In this document: in pieces, positions 11,451 through 26,400 of the stretch
Layout: the number at the start of each line of letters is the position of its first letter
Position numbering within the stretch: the first letter of the stretch is position 1
Source of the DNA: Pseudisothecium myosuroides
Lineage: Eukaryota; Streptophyta; Bryopsida; Hypnales; Lembophyllaceae
Direction of reading: 5' to 3'
Length of the DNA: 64,000 nucleotides
NCBI GenBank assembly: GCA_951799445.1
Contig: OX637289.1
Span: 24,924,245-24,988,244, forward strand
Position numbers and translations under genes: made by a program
Notes under the pieces: model-generated
What the model saw: only the letters and a program-made list of their open reading frames with translations
Database searches by the model: none
Told to the model about the DNA's origin: nothing

Positions 11451-12760
11451 TGACTTTTAGGAAATTTATATTGTAAAAAAATAAATGTAATAAATTTTTT
11501 TTGTACATAATAGCATAATGGAACCATATACAATAACAAAAGAATCATATATAGCACTTCAAAGTTGTATAGATGGCTCTACATACAACAAATGAAGTAG
11601 GAAACACATAGCCCCCTTAATCTATTCACAAGGGGTAATCCCATTAATTAGTATATTAATTAATTAATGTTCCAAATCAAAATTCTTCTATTCTTTTTCA
11701 CTATAGGTGATTGTAAGAAACACTTTGTATTATCTGTATCACACATTGCGGGCCAATTAGGTTCTGGTTCCTACATCTTGGAATTCTAATTGGATGCCAT
11801 CAAATTTTTACCAAGGTTGTACAAGGATAATATAGTTCTACTATATTTTTTTGGTACTTTTCATAAATAAAATAAATGTGGAATAGTACTTCTGAAGGTG
11901 TGGTACATTTGGTGGAGGAGGGGGGGGCACTACTTTTGTGGTCCTTTTTTTGGGAGTTCAAATTTGAAATTTTTATAGCCTCATCTTCACCCTTTCTTGT
12001 AGAAGGTTTCAAAAAATAGCATTGCAATTGCCCAGCTTAGACTCTTGCTTGAAGAGGTTTGTAATCCCAAGATTCTAGTGGTTCAAGAATGTCTTGCAAA
12101 TTTGAGTTTTCTTCGTCACATGCCTTCTAAAGGTAGTTCACAACGATGGCCACTCAAAAAAATCATATATATTAGCCCCATTATTTTTTTTTTCAATTAG
12201 GACACACCGTTTCAATGGAAATTTTCCAAAATAGTACTAGAGTGTAGTTTTAAGTACTACAAAGTACTCATCAATACCCACCAAATAGGGCTTAGAAGAG
12301 AAGAAAGATGAAAAGTAAATTTTTTTCATTTGTATAGACAAATGGGAGGTTACACGTATCTAAACTACAAAAAATCAAGGAAAAAAATAGACAATCCAAA
12401 TTTTTTCTCAACCAAAAAATAGTATTCAAATGTATTCATAGTATTGATAGTACAGATTTCCAAAATTAGAAAAATGAAACAAATAGTACAAGTGTTTCTT
12501 GCAATGATCCTATACACCGATCCATTAGTATCCCTAATTTGTTGCAAAATAATGGTCTCTATGTTTTCTTTATAGTCAAAGATATATTGGAACTACCCTA
12601 TTAATTATGAAATCTCATTCTTCATTTCTCTCTTTCAATTTTTATACAAAGATTGTATTTAAATGTTATTGAACTTGTTATTTTTTTGAAATGACTACAA
12701 GCTATAATCATATGCACACTAAAAAATTGAAATATGGAACCACCCATGCAACTTTTGCCA
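11451..12760. other. AT-rich intergenic DNA, nothing recognised
   Basis: No open frame of note, no domain and no clear repeat boundary. Homopolymer T and A runs are common. I see no RNA gene. Confidence 0.5.
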
Positions 12761-13035
12761 TCTACATTGAGGTTTTGATTGGAGCCACACCTTAAACTAC
12801 CATCATCACATGCAATCTAATCACATTCATTTGCAATCTTCAACCTATATTGAGGTTTTGATCAGAGCCACCTAAACCTTGAACTACCATCATCACATGC
12901 AATCAAATCACATTGCATTGTCTTCTATCTATATCGAGGTTTTGATCAAAACACCTATACAACCATGAATTGCCATCATCACATACAATCTAATCAAATT
13001 GCATTGTCTATAATCTATATTGAGGTTTTGATCCC
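12761..13035 (+). repeat. Short tandem repeat, about 84-bp unit
   Basis: Units are marked by TTGAGGTTTTGAT (or TCGAGGTTTTGAT) at about 12767, 12851, 12935 and 13021. Each is followed by GCCACC/ACACCT, CCATCATCACAT and CAATCTAATCAAATT/CACATT words. Spacing is 84-86 bp over about three units. Copies differ at many positions, so the array is old. Confidence 0.75.
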
Positions 13036-14187
13036 ACCTGTACAAAATCCAAGCAATAAAGAGGCATCAATTATTTTGTGAACAACATTCTTTACAATGC
13101 AATATTCACTCTCCCAAACCAAAGTAAGAAGGATATCTTTTCCCAAGAGACTTGATGGAAGTTTAGGTGTTTAAACTTGTTCAATAATCGAATTTTAGGA
13201 ATATTAATATACTCCTAAAAGTAATATATTTTCATCAATTTAATATTGGACATGCCATACATGCCTAAAAGGCAACAAGGGTTAAGATTGCATGTTGTTG
13301 TCATTCCAAAAATCCATATCAAGTTGGAGGTAGAATCTCCAAACTTGAGACACCAAAGGTTACTATAGGCACTTTGGGGTTAACAAGGAAGAAGACACCT
13401 TGCACCATTGAGTCTTAGGTTCAATAAACAACTTCAATAGATTGGTTACAGTAGGCAGGTCCGGGTTTGAAAATCCTACGTAGTGGAAGATTGGTGCAAT
13501 CCTGCTCTTTTATCAGCGACTAGAGACATTTTGGTCACAAATAATTTTCTGGATCTGAAATTTGGGTCTCTAGTAGCCATTGCTGCTTCCGGATCAAGCA
13601 TGTCTGAAATTGATATGCAGACACTCAGATTGCTTTCATGCCTGCTTCAAATGAAATGCAGATAGTTGCATCGTTTGACACGTACAGAATCTTGGCCTAC
13701 CAAGTTATTCCATTCACAGCACCTTCACAAAAGGGATATAAAATACTGAAAACGGACTCTTTGAGATAAGTGAGGAGCTAATCAAACAATTGGTTTTGGA
13801 ACTAAGTCCCTTGAGCGTCTGCAAGTCTGAAGCTGCAGTACGACCCACCTACGAGCTGTCCAGAACAGGAATCTTTCGCATGATACTCATGTGTAAACCC
13901 CACTATAATGTAGATGTCCATGTCAGATTCTGATGGAGGTTCTTGTACAATGAATTAAAAGGGCTCCACTTAAATCATTGAAAAGGTCTACTTACGGTGG
14001 TGGCGCCGTGACTTCACTTCTGCCCTGGGTCGTTTCTCCTCTTCCCAATCCCCTCTATCAAAAGATCTGGCGCAACCATGTCAAGAAACAGCACGCTTGC
14101 AAACTATGAAGTCCTACGACCCGCGCTAAACGGACTCAAAAAACTGACTCAGGCGCATGTAAAAAAAATTCAAGTGGAAGATTCAAC
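13036..14187. other. Intergenic DNA between foldback region and THO2 3' end
   Basis: Short open frames (for example 13483-13665, 60 codons) have no recognisable product or splice partners. I cannot support a gene here. Confidence 0.4.
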
Positions 14188-14409
14188 CCTGAATGCCCAG
14201 ACTAAACTTGGAAATTCACTTCAAAAGCTAATAGTCGATTATTGTATCTGTCAAAACATATTTCTATTGTTAGTAGCCGATTATAATAACTAGCGGTGTC
14301 TCTGTTTTTTTTGTAAATCTCGAGTTTTTACCTTCTTTGAACCTTCCTCGACGGTTAATTTCAACTCTTATAGTTATGAAAAGTGCAGCAGTGGGCACGC
14401 AGGTGTTAA
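14188..14409. mobile_element. Degenerate short MITE abutting the THO2 stop codon
   Basis: Begins near CAACCCTGAATGCCCAGAC and ends near GGCACGCAGGTGTTAA, weak inverted relatives of the CCCCTAAATGCCC termini seen elsewhere in the window. The inner words CTTCTTTGAACCTTCC and ATTTCAACTC are shared with the members at 29349-29516 and 44086-44293. The right end lies directly beside the THO2 stop codon (14410-14412 on the minus strand), so the element would form the start of the THO2 3' UTR. Confidence 0.4.
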
Positions 14410-17400
14410 CTAGGAACATCGTTGACTGATTTGACTACTTAATTGAAAAACAAAAACAAAAGCAAGAGTTGCATTGAAAGGATACTGGTCATGTTCCCGC
14501 CTTGATACTTTAGAACCTTCCTTCCCATGAGCGCGCCCACTGCTGGGACCCTTCTCATAGGGAACCTCATCCATGTAGGGAGGTCCACGAGCTGGTAGTG
14601 GACCACCTTTCCTTTCCCGATCACGGCCCTCGTATGGAAGTGCAGGGCCGGGCAATAGAGCAGCAGCAGCAGGACCAAAATTTAATGGACCATCGTTTCC
14701 TGGCAAGTGGTCGTTTCCTCGCTTGATTCGTCGGCGCTTTCCTGATCCGGATCCCAGGTCGTCATCCTTCATCTGAATCACCTTCTCTTTCTCTCGTTCC
14801 CTGTCTTGGTCCACCTACAGCCCCACCCACACAAGTACTTTTCATGATCAGGTACTGGATATTAAACCGTTAGGGATTTGATCGTGTCTCCTACAATTAC
14901 TCCTGTAACGAACAGCAACTCATCCATTCGAACACTCGGTAGGCCTTCAGTCTGTAAGCGTGACTTGGCTAAGTGTCAATGGCCACTGATCTTTAAATGG
15001 AAGTGGGATTGTCTACTGTAACTTACAGTGGCCTAAAACCTCGCCCTTTAAAACTGCATAAGAAAATCTTATTTAGTGAAAAAAAAATTGGTCTCAACAG
15101 ATTTGGCCCAAACTGATCTCTCCACAGTTCTATACATTCAGAGAATCAAACTTCTACATATGTTAAAAATGCAAACAGTGTCCTCTACAGCAACGCTGAC
15201 ATAGTTCTTAGGTATACGTCGAGAGAATACCATCTAGCAATTACAGGACAGTCACTTGAGCAAATATAAAGATGGGAGGAAGGTGCACATACCTTGATTG
15301 CTTGCAATTCGCGATCATCAATGCGTTTTCGATTTCGTACGTCATCATCCCGCCTCTTTCGAGGCTCCTCCAAAGTCACACTCCCGCCACCGTCATCTGT
15401 CCGTCTCTTGTCCAGCTTTTCATGTGGGCGTGGAGAGGACAACCTCTGAGCATTTCGAACGGGTCGACCCTCCAGTGCCTCCTCCACTCTCATCCTGCTG
15501 ACACTCACAGTCCGAGGTACGACATGTGGAGGAATAAAAGCAGGAGGAGGGGGTAGATTCTGAGGTTGAATTTGCATTGGAAAGCGATCATCTGGATGCG
15601 GTTGCTCTCCTGGTAGGTCGACATATCTTTGTCTGCCTCGTTCCTCCTTCACCCGATCCTCTCTTGACCTTTCACTCCCTCGTTCAAACGAGCGATCAGG
15701 AACCCTGTCCGAAGACCTCTCCCTTCCAAAATTCTCGATGGACCTGTCCCTGTGACGGTCGCTGGGGTACTCATCTCCTCGGTCCCTATCTAGCCTATCC
15801 TGCATCCGCTCACGCTCTACTGCTCTCTCTGCCCCTCTTACGCTAGTTCTATCACGAGGCCTCTCCTGTGGCACCTTCTCAAATACGTCATGTCCGGGTC
15901 GGGAATCCGCCAACCTCTGATCCGAAAACCGATCTCTTTCCGATGGGCGCACAAGCTCTCCAGCTTCTACATTCTTCTCAACAGTAGCATGCGGTCCCTT
16001 TCTCCGTTTTTGTTGTCCCCGATCAACATCGTCCTGACTTACAAACCTCTTAGTTTGCCTCTCTCTGACCAACTCCTCTCCCTGTCTCAAAGCACTCGAA
16101 TCTTCTCTTCGGATTGGAGATCTGGATGCAGGCCCCTTCACATACGCATCATTTGCATCTGCTTTTTTCTGCTCCCTCTCTGTCACTTTTACTTCAGCCT
16201 CGGTTACTTTGATGTTGCTTTCATTTTTCACGTCAGACGTGCGCCGCGATCCACCATCCTGATTATTACTTCTTTCCCCACCTCTTGCTGCTTGAGCTTT
16301 CACTGGAGCAGCCAGACTACTACCTGCACTGCCATTGCCAGTAAATCCTGATGATGACAAATTGCGAGAACGTGAACTCCCTCCAGCCTCCGGGCGAGTC
16401 TCCCGCTCGGGCTTCCCTGGAGAGGTAGCTGCTGTTGCTCGGGTCGTTCCACTCTCCTCCCTACGCATAAGAAATCACGTAAGGTCCATAATTCACAAAG
16501 CTTACCACAACAATGTGCCATGCCTGCATTGAACGTAATGATACAGTACCCTGACGAGTTCTGAGATACTCACTTGAAAGAGTTACTCGCTTGCGCGGCA
16601 TTCAAAGATGGCCTTCGAGCACTAGATCTCCCACCCTGAATTAAGACATTGATGTTAATAGCAGTAACGGGAGGTGAGCTAATGACATCACAAAAATCTT
16701 GAAGTGAAAAAGGCGAGGACCAGCTCTGGGCGAGGGTAGTCGTAAAACAGATGATTCAAACCCACACCTATTTCGAGTTTTTAATACTGTCGTAATACAA
16801 ATAGGTGACAGAAAACATACCTCGGAATCAGTATTTGATGCCTTTGTAGTGACCCCATCCTCTCCTTTCACAGCAGAGGCCCCCAGGTTTGCTTGGCCTC
16901 CACGAGATGGGGCATCCGATGCAATTCTAGTAGAGGTTTGAGAAAAACTGCGGCTGGAGGGAGGAAGGGATACTGTATCATGTGAAACTGAAGACTTCTC
17001 TGTGCTCTTCGTAGAAGGGACAAAAGGTGGGGCCTTCGCTGAGAGTGCACTGCCTTTACTATCCACCTTTGATACGACAGTTGGCTCCGCTTCTACTTTA
17101 ATAACAGATTTCACAGTCTCCGGTTCATGATCACCTATTTCTTTTGATGGATTGGCGGCCACCTCAGTGGAAACTGCAGAGGAAGGCATGAGGGATGAGG
17201 CTGGTGGAACACTAACTTTTGCGGGTATTGGTTTGAGCTCGACAAAACCCATTGTAAATTCTTCTTCAGCAAGCCAAGCACTCTGTCAACAATCAATACA
17301 AATGAACGCAATAAGGTACTAGTCCTGATTACATAGTAAGGCAAGCCGAAAGTGACAATTAAGCAAACTGTGCAACATCTTTTATGGAAAAATTGAGAAC

Positions 17401-20400
17401 TACGATATGTTACGACTCTGGTATTTCGAGCCTAGCGAATCATTATACGGATAAATGACATCAAGACCAATTCAAATTGGGGCACAACACCAATATCCAG
17501 GGTGTGATGGGCAGTAGGAAACCTTGCGTGAAGCGAGCGCAGCTGCAACGCCAGTAGCCAATACCTTGAGATCTTCCCGTTCATCTCCTTTTATCTTTAA
17601 GACCTAAATAATGAAGTTCATCCATTCCCGCATCATTAGTTGCTATACTGACTTGATCATTCAACAAATCAAGATTAAATGCCTCAAATTCAAGGTCATG
17701 ATCTGCAACTAATGTACCAACATTCCACTCACAAGCGAATTATTTTTCAAAAAACAGATAAGATATCAGCTGTAACCGATCTAAAGAGGAAATCGACACA
17801 TGAGCTGCAACGATTTAAACAAGGGCCCCAGATCAAATTGGTCATGAATCTGCAAACTGGCTTAAAAATTTTAGGGTCAAGGAATCGAACCCGTCTTTCA
17901 AGATTGGCCCCACTTTTCTTCATTACGGGATATACACTCGCTATCTTTGTTAACACAGTGAGTCCATTTCTTATCTCCATATATTCCTCCGACTCCAGGC
18001 ATTGAATGAGCAGACGTGACAGCCGTGAATTCCACTTCCAATGGACCTTCAAAACAGAAAAAACTCAGGTGTAAAGGACAGACAGCTATATATTATTATG
18101 CCATCGCAAAGCCCGTCGACCAATCTGGTTGAACAGGGGCGACTACAGTAGTTTAAAGCCGAAACCGAGGCAACAACACAGTTGACATGGTAATCAACGT
18201 TGCAGACCACAGAACTATAGTTTATAGATTCTTACAAAGGGAATTCTCAGATTCTCTTGACGTGCAACCCAATCAGAGAAAAATGCATGAAAATCCCAAA
18301 ATTGAACAGGAAGAATTTTCATACCCGAATGTACTGCTCAAAAGTTATACGGGCGCTGTTTGGATCGCGGTAAAAGGTAGCAAATCCAGGCATGTTGCCA
18401 CATTCTTTCTCATAGACTTCCTCCGAACTCTGCGTGCACATTGGACTCGCGTGAGATCTGAGAACACACTGCCGTAATCTTCTCTCGTTGGTTGATAAAT
18501 TTCCTTTGATCACTCGAATATGTAATGGACGAGTATGTTAGCAGAATGCATTTCTCGTACTCGACCCAAACTCAAGAATACGAAAATTAGATAAATGAAT
18601 CGGGACGAGTAACCTTCCAATGGTAGGCCATCTTTAGTGTCTCGCAAAGGAACCGGCCCAGTCTGCCGGCCTCATACTCGGTGCAGGAACAGATCATCGG
18701 CAACAATGTTTTGCAGATAAGGACATCGATATGATTGATTGTGTTGAAAAACGGAGTCCCCAGACTGTGGACAGTCTGGACGAATCTGGCACAAATATGA
18801 ATATCAATGGCTTAGGTGATCATTGCATAAAAAGTATCCAACATGAAACCTGTGCTCGTGTTCTGAATTAAAAATTGACCTAAACATTATATTTGGCGCA
18901 TAACTGAAATACTCATGTGAAATACAAGTCAATATAAAATATCCCTATCTAGTAAACCTATTCGCTAAAGCATAGAAATATTATTATATTCGCTTACTAT
19001 CAGCAGTTGTAATCAATGCATTACTCAAGACTCATAAGATATCCTGGAATATAAGAATGAAGTTTGCAGCCAAGAAGGTTGTCACAAACCTTGCGCAGTA
19101 AACAGCATCCATCATACTCATAACACATCTTGGAAAAATACACCGTTGCAGGAACTCCATGTTGATCTTCAGCGAATCAGAGCATGAAACTAACCAACTG
19201 TCCTTTTCGCGTATCAACCGCTGATGAACCGCTGCAACGTTCGCCTCCTGCTTCTGGTACTCAGATGTAAGCCGGTCCAGAACCTCCTGGATTTTTTCTT
19301 TGTCCTTTTTCCTTTTTGCAATTGCTGCATGAGAATTATCAGAGTTTTCTTCCAGGGCCTTGAATGTTAATCTTTGCTTTGCTATTTCTGCTTCGTATCT
19401 TTTCCGTGGCACATAAACATCCAAATGGGTCAAACCCCAGAAGGTGGTGTAGAGTTCAGGAGAGAGGCTGTTCCATGATTTGCTAGGAAGTAGATTTTTA
19501 ATCACTTCAATCAGCTCAGACCACCTGCAAGGAAAAATGCGGTCCAAGTTATGCAACGGCTTAGCAAGAAAATTGAATCATTCACATACGCCACAAACTG
19601 TGAGATATTCTCAAAACAGCATTGCCGACAGAAAGTGTCTAGGCGAGCACACAAAGGAGATACCCCTGAAAGGAGCTCACACCCATCATTGTCTCGTACA
19701 CTTTCATCAGGACTGTTTCAAGAGCACAAGTGCAGAGAGCTTACTTGACGCTCTTCTGATTAGAACCAAGGTCCAGTGTCAGCTCCGATGACAATGGTGC
19801 CGCGTCATCCTTCCCCTTAGTCACATCAGCAGGCCAACCCGAGGAAGAAGACTTATGTGCTTTAAATAGTCTCATGACAGGTCTATAAATATGGAATGCC
19901 ACCTGTGCCCACAACCATGGAAAATGAGATTATGCCTCAAGAATTAGCAAAATTTCTTGTTCAAAGACGAAAATTAAAAAATTTAAAGAAGGCTAACAAG
20001 GAAAATGAGATACCTCAGCCTCCAGATGATACTTTTGAACAAGGTCCTCGAGAGAAGGAATGAGTTGTGCATAGGCGGTGACTGGAGTAATAGCACTCAA
20101 TAAAAACTCCACATACTGAAGAAATGTGCCGTGGCATCTATCAAACTGTTCACTAACCACTTTGATGTAGGATGCTTCTGCATTGACCACCACACTGCAA
20201 CAAGCAATTGAGCTGATAAACTAAGCGCCATGATCACTATACGATACATAGTAGCTCAACTTATCAAAGAAAACGACATGGTGTTTTTAGACACAAATAT
20301 AATAGTGAAACGGAGTCACAAAATTCACAGGGAGCAAGGGAGTGGCCAAAATAGAGAAATATGGCATCATATGGTAATTTCAAAGACTTACTACGATCTT

Positions 20401-23400
20401 TGCTGGGCAATTAATAGGAGCAAGGGTACAGCCAGCTTGGGATCATCCTTTGAAAGCAAGGAATCACGGAGTCTGTTTGTGGACTTCATCAGCGCCTGCA
20501 CAATGATGAATTTAAAAGTGATAAATCTCTCAGAACCTGTGACCTAACTTCGAACTGTGATTGTTATGCAGTCAGTCAGAAAAAAAATCTTTGGCCTAGA
20601 TTCGCTCCACCTTATTGTTTTTTGTAACACCAAACGCCGACGCTTGATACCGTAAAGCCTCACCACCAGCCAAGGCTTCCAACTGGTCGTCAGTAACATT
20701 CTCAGTATACTCCACACTAGCCATCTGCTGCATCAATTCCTGAAAAGCACTCAAAGAAAAGAGCCTGAGGAGTGTGAACACATTCCAGTAGTCACTATTG
20801 CAATGAAAGTAGGCGACTATAAATGTGGATAGCCAATGCATAATACTATGCTTACGCGTTCACTTGTTTAGCCATCAAATTACAGACAATTCATTAAACA
20901 TGCCTCTACTTTCTAGACAGACTATTACAGCTATTACAACTCCATCCATAGACATTGTTGAAAGCAATGGTAATGAATCCAATCTTTCTTTCTGTCAAAT
21001 TTTCAAAGCATCTACACACAGAAACAATATATTCTAGAATCACCTGCAGCAGAACTAGCTCAATTCCTTCTCCCCGTTTAAGCTGATTTACGAGGTACTG
21101 AATAAGCCCTCGTAACTCCATCGATGGATACTTCTTACACCTACAAGCCAACGAAAACAGTTGATGGAGCGTGCACAAGGACAGGTAAAAATATCCAAGA
21201 TTTTAAACAAGCACATTTAAAGGATTTATCTCAAAATAACTCTTATCCCCTAGTTAGAAGTCAAAATAGTGGAACATATCTCAGATTATATTATGACAAG
21301 CTACTCAGTTACACGAGCGAGCCTACTAAATTGTGATATATAGCTACTATGGAGCATACATTCAAAGCAAATTTCCCAAAATTGACTTAATCCAGCATTG
21401 ACGAACTCACAAATGGCCCCAAAAGGAAGCAAGCGACTGCAACCAATCTGACACATTAAGTCCGTCGTCCTTAAGTTTGTCACGACCACTTTGTGCCAAC
21501 CGCTCAATAACCACATACTCTAACACGTCATACTCCAGCTGTACAATGAACGAGTAAATTAGTTTCTAAAATTCTCCAACTTCACTCATCATTCAACTGT
21601 AATATCAGAAAAATGTAAACCTGGTTAAGTCTTCCTTCAATTATTCTACAACAGAATATGTAAATGGCAAGCACTAAAATATTCTAGGCACTCTAAATTT
21701 CAGGGTTTTTTCACCCCAAACCCAGATATCCACCTAGAGAATCAAATGAGAATTTTCAAAACTCCAAAATTAACTTAGATTCAAACACTTTTCCGGCGCT
21801 ACTATCACTGAAAGAGGTTAATACAAGATGCCGAAATGCAAGTGCAGTAAGAGAACGTCTTCGTTAACTCAGATATCGATAAATACTTGTGTGAGGTATT
21901 TAAAAGCGTCCACAACCGGCGCAATCATGTCCTTGTAAGCCTCAATCTGCCCCGCATAACATTGACAGAAAAGGAAAATTCAGCAATGCGGAGAGAACTT
22001 ATGACAAATAATACGAGCATATTAGTGTAATGAAATGATCTAACACTCTCCATGCACAAAATTTTTACCGAAGAAGATATATTGCTACAGAATTAGCGGA
22101 AACAGCAGAGACAGCAGATTGATGGTAATATATTGGATCACATCTAATGTCACTAATTCTCAAATCAAACATCTGGAGATATTTTGAAAAAGAGATCAAC
22201 ACTGAGACTTTACAGTCCCACTAACAATGAGTCCAGTGAACTTGCTCTCTTTAAAAATACAGTCAGAGCTGTGCAGAAGAAGCACAAAGTCGACTCAGAT
22301 ACCTGGTGGACAATAGTACGCAGGACAGTCATGGGGTTGGCATGGGCAATCTTAGCAACCATCCGACCCAACTGCTTCAGGTTCTCTTTGGCTAGTCGTT
22401 TCAATATACGCCTTGTATCCAACTGTTCCAATTACAAAACACTTGCATATTATGAGGATTATGAAACAAGGAGAGATCGACGCTTCCAACACACCTTTGG
22501 AACCGAAGTAATCCAAAAAACCATCAGAAATTAAAGACAAACGAGCAGTACCAAGTAATCCTACCCTTCAATGCATTTTACTCCAGAACGTAACGACTCG
22601 TGCAACACTATAGACCTAGTTCCGATTCTCAATCAAAAGGTATCGATTCCCGTCCACCGCATGTGTCCGACTTCTATTAAGCAGAGAGTTTGAGATTATA
22701 AAAGCCGACCGAGTCAGACAATAGTATCAAAGAAAGTCCAAACCAAAAGGAGAAACACATTGATGATAAGGGACTCAAAGTGCTGATACCTTTGCCGTTT
22801 GGCGAGCAGCCAAGACCATTGGAATACACTCGTCCTCTTTATCCCACTCACCATAAAGTCGGTACCTCACCTATACAAAGCATCAGAATGAAATCGAAGG
22901 GCATAAGACACGTTGATAACAGGATCTTAATCAAACCAGGCCAACATCATCAATAAATATTAAAATGTCCTGAGCACATATATAACACGATGTAAAATCG
23001 ACCCTCAAAAGTTACCTCGTAAGGGAGAAGGCACATAACATCCCATATGGCAAGCCCAACCGCTGGATTAGCAGGTAATAACTGTAGTGATGGTAGAAGC
23101 GAAGCCCCTAAGACCTCTTCTACATGCATCCGCGCCTCCATCAGTAGCTGCCGCGGATTCCGCTTCTCCACTTGCCCATTGCTTTGTGCACTTGCAAATG
23201 GATGAGCCGCGTCTGATAAAGCCGCCTGGTAATAACCTTGTAACACTCGGCATACCTGCACGTTACTCCCACCTCAGATATGCACACAAGACACGGGGAC
23301 TGTAATATACCGTCATATCACGTAACAGAATGAGAAACAAGAAAATCCACCGGGTATATCGTCTACCAGATGCGAATTTTGATTCCGTGTTTATATGCGA

Positions 23401-26400
23401 AATGGCAGATCCATAACAGTATTAAGGGTTTGGGGTACTCCGATGAATGGAAACAACAGAACATCTACAGAGATCATAACAATGAGAGATACGCAAAGAT
23501 CCCACAAACCTTTTGCAAGAGAAGAGCGTTTCGATGAAGATAAGGGCCAATGCATACAAGCATTCGAAAGACTTCTTTCGGAAGCTCGGGGGCACTCTCT
23601 CGCTGCTTTTCGGCACTCCCATTCGAAGAAGAGCCCAATTTAGATAGATACTGAGGTCTTACATATGAATAATAAGGGCCAATGGCATTCTCAATAGCTC
23701 TGTTCACATGAAACCACATAGCTCTTAGAACAACATACTCGAGGAAACGATTCACCACACAGAAATAATGCAAATATTGTTGGAATTCTTGTGTAGGAAT
23801 CAACTCAAAAGTCCAAATGATGTTCTTCAGAGACTATACCACTTCAAAGAACACAGCCTAACTCACTAAGGTGATTCAGACAGCTCGATGCTGCTTATCA
23901 TCGCTACGAGAAAACACCAGTCAATATCCCTCGTGCCAGGGTGATACTGTGCAAATGAGAGAGTACAGCCTCACAAGTTCTCGGTTAAGCAAAACGTGTT
24001 GTCGCTAGCAAAATTACTATTCTGCTAGCAAAGCAGATGATAAAGAAACATCAGGGCTTGGACATTTAACACAGCTGAAACAAAGAAGGTAAAAAACAAA
24101 CCTAATCAACCCGCTAGATATTTGTTCATGGGCTACTGGGTGCAAAGGTGCGAGTCGTTCAAACATCACTTGTGCATGAGGCCTGCACCGTAACCAATAA
24201 AATGTCAGAAATCATTCGTGAGATGACTCCAACAAATTCAACACATCTACAGTACTGTAGATTTGAAATAATAATGCTCGAATAAACCTCACTTTGTAAT
24301 ACCAGTGACTTAAAAACCAATTCAAATTTCAAGCTTTAATATTTACACGTCATTGTCACAAGCCAGATATCAACCTCTAAGAGTCCTGGATTCCACAGGG
24401 TGGATTCTGAATGTTTTCAAGAGCTTTCTGTGGGTGCTACATGAAGTTGATGAAGTATATCCAAGTACGTTGAAAAAGCTTATCTATTCTGCCTAGCGTA
24501 TTTTCACTAATTTTCAGTAATTGCTTCATGATTTTCGTTCAGGGTTATGAAATACTCCATGTAGGGATGGAAGGAAAAAGGAAAACGTGCAAAAAGAAAG
24601 ATATTATGTCTAGATTCTTCACTGGCCATAATTTATTTTGTCAAAAAAGATCCAGATCTACATTCCCCTCCCTAACTGGGACTCTTAGGGGTTAAACAAC
24701 TTCCTGAACTAAAAAGGCATTTAAACATAACACACTGACCGAGTTTCTTCTGCAAACATGAAATGTACTGGACGGAAACATGTCAGGAGCTGCTGTATCT
24801 CATGAAAGCATATCAAACTTGGGCAAGCTCTTCATCCTCATTATTCATAAATACTTCTAACAAAGACCAGCTTGAGTTCAGGCTCTGCTGGCCAGAAACC
24901 ACAGAACAGTAACCAGATGCACAAAACTCACCAATCATCCACAAGTAGAAATCCGGTGAGAAGACCAAGCTTTTGATTGTTTAAAAGCTCATCAGATCGC
25001 TCCATCAAGGCAGTGCTCTCCATATCCAACGCCGCATATAAATCTATTGTAACATCACCGGGTTTATCTTCTTCCATCAGATCCTTCCCTATCGCGGCAA
25101 GGTTGATCTTTCCTATCCTATTGGCCTGCAAGGATTGTCATTTTTACAGTTTCAGCTTAACAGCTTTACTAATTCGAAGAAAACGCCACCAGGAATCTCC
25201 TCAAAACAAGTAAGTAAAATTAAGATTACATTTCACCAGAAAAACAGAAAGAACTCTAAGGGAGAAGCACCTATAACCGACACTTTTGAAGCAATTCCGC
25301 ATACTTTTAAGTGGAATCAACACATGAGATTGATTTTAGCACACTGGCAATTGAAAATCGTGCATTCTTTTTTTAAATTGATAATTTTCTGAATATGTAT
25401 GAATATACTATGAATTGTGAAGTTCAAATACATGGTAAACCCCAAACCATTTTTTGCATTCATGTATGCAAGTTGTACATTTTGGACTTCCTATATCTAC
25501 ATATTTCAAGATAGGTTTAGGGTACAGGGTTGGGAAAGGGTGCTTCTACCTTAAGCAGAACCAAGTGTATGTATCAGTGAAGCAAATAGTCTCTAGGTTT
25601 CTCTAGCGAATAAAGAGTTCGAAGTTGCCTATCCATAGGCTATCAACACGGGATTACGTGAACAAACAGCTCAGCTGCAATCTAAAGAAGATGATTTCCA
25701 GATGCACTTCGTTTGCATGGCTGGAAAGCTGACACCACTATATGCATTGTAAATCTCTAAGACATTGCACGCCATAGAGTAAAGAGCTACCTCCTCCATG
25801 CGCCGCTTTGTAATCTCCTCATATTGAAGTAGTGCGTCCTCATCCTTAGGTGTCATGTGCGCTAGTCTGTATCCCAAACAAGATCACCATTAAAACATAC
25901 AGAACTCAAGCGTACTTCACCAAAGACATGCAATTGTCACGGCACATAGTCGTTCTATTAAATAGCATAGCAGCAACGGTAACAACAACGCCCACTCCAA
26001 AACTAATATTGCAGTTGGAATTGAAGAAGCGCACCAATTATTCATCTTATATTTCAATTACTTCCACTATCACAACACAACTTGGTTAACGGTACACAGT
26101 AAACAAGTAGTGTAAAGAACCAATATAATCGAGTGAGAGAAAACAGGTGGCAGGGGCATACATGCTGTCTAGATCAATGCAATTTGCTTTAATAAGTGAT
26201 GCTGCTAATCTGTACAAGAAACCAGGTGCAGGATCTTCAACATCCGGCCGCTGGTAGAACTGGAACTTAAACCCAAGAATATGCGTCGTGTGTGTCTGTC
26301 ACAAAGCCAAGATCATTCGTAGAATTAAACTATAGATTTATGAACTATACAAATAAAAACAAGCTTTCTACTAATCATGCACTCACCAGAGCGCCATGAA

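Noticed and set aside
13483..14293. Possible small genes with 60-71 codons
   Set aside because: No domain, no splice partner and no conserved motif visible.
15272..16351. Plus-strand open frames opposite the THO2 RS-rich exon
   Set aside because: They are antisense shadows of the low-complexity charged exon 15293-16460.
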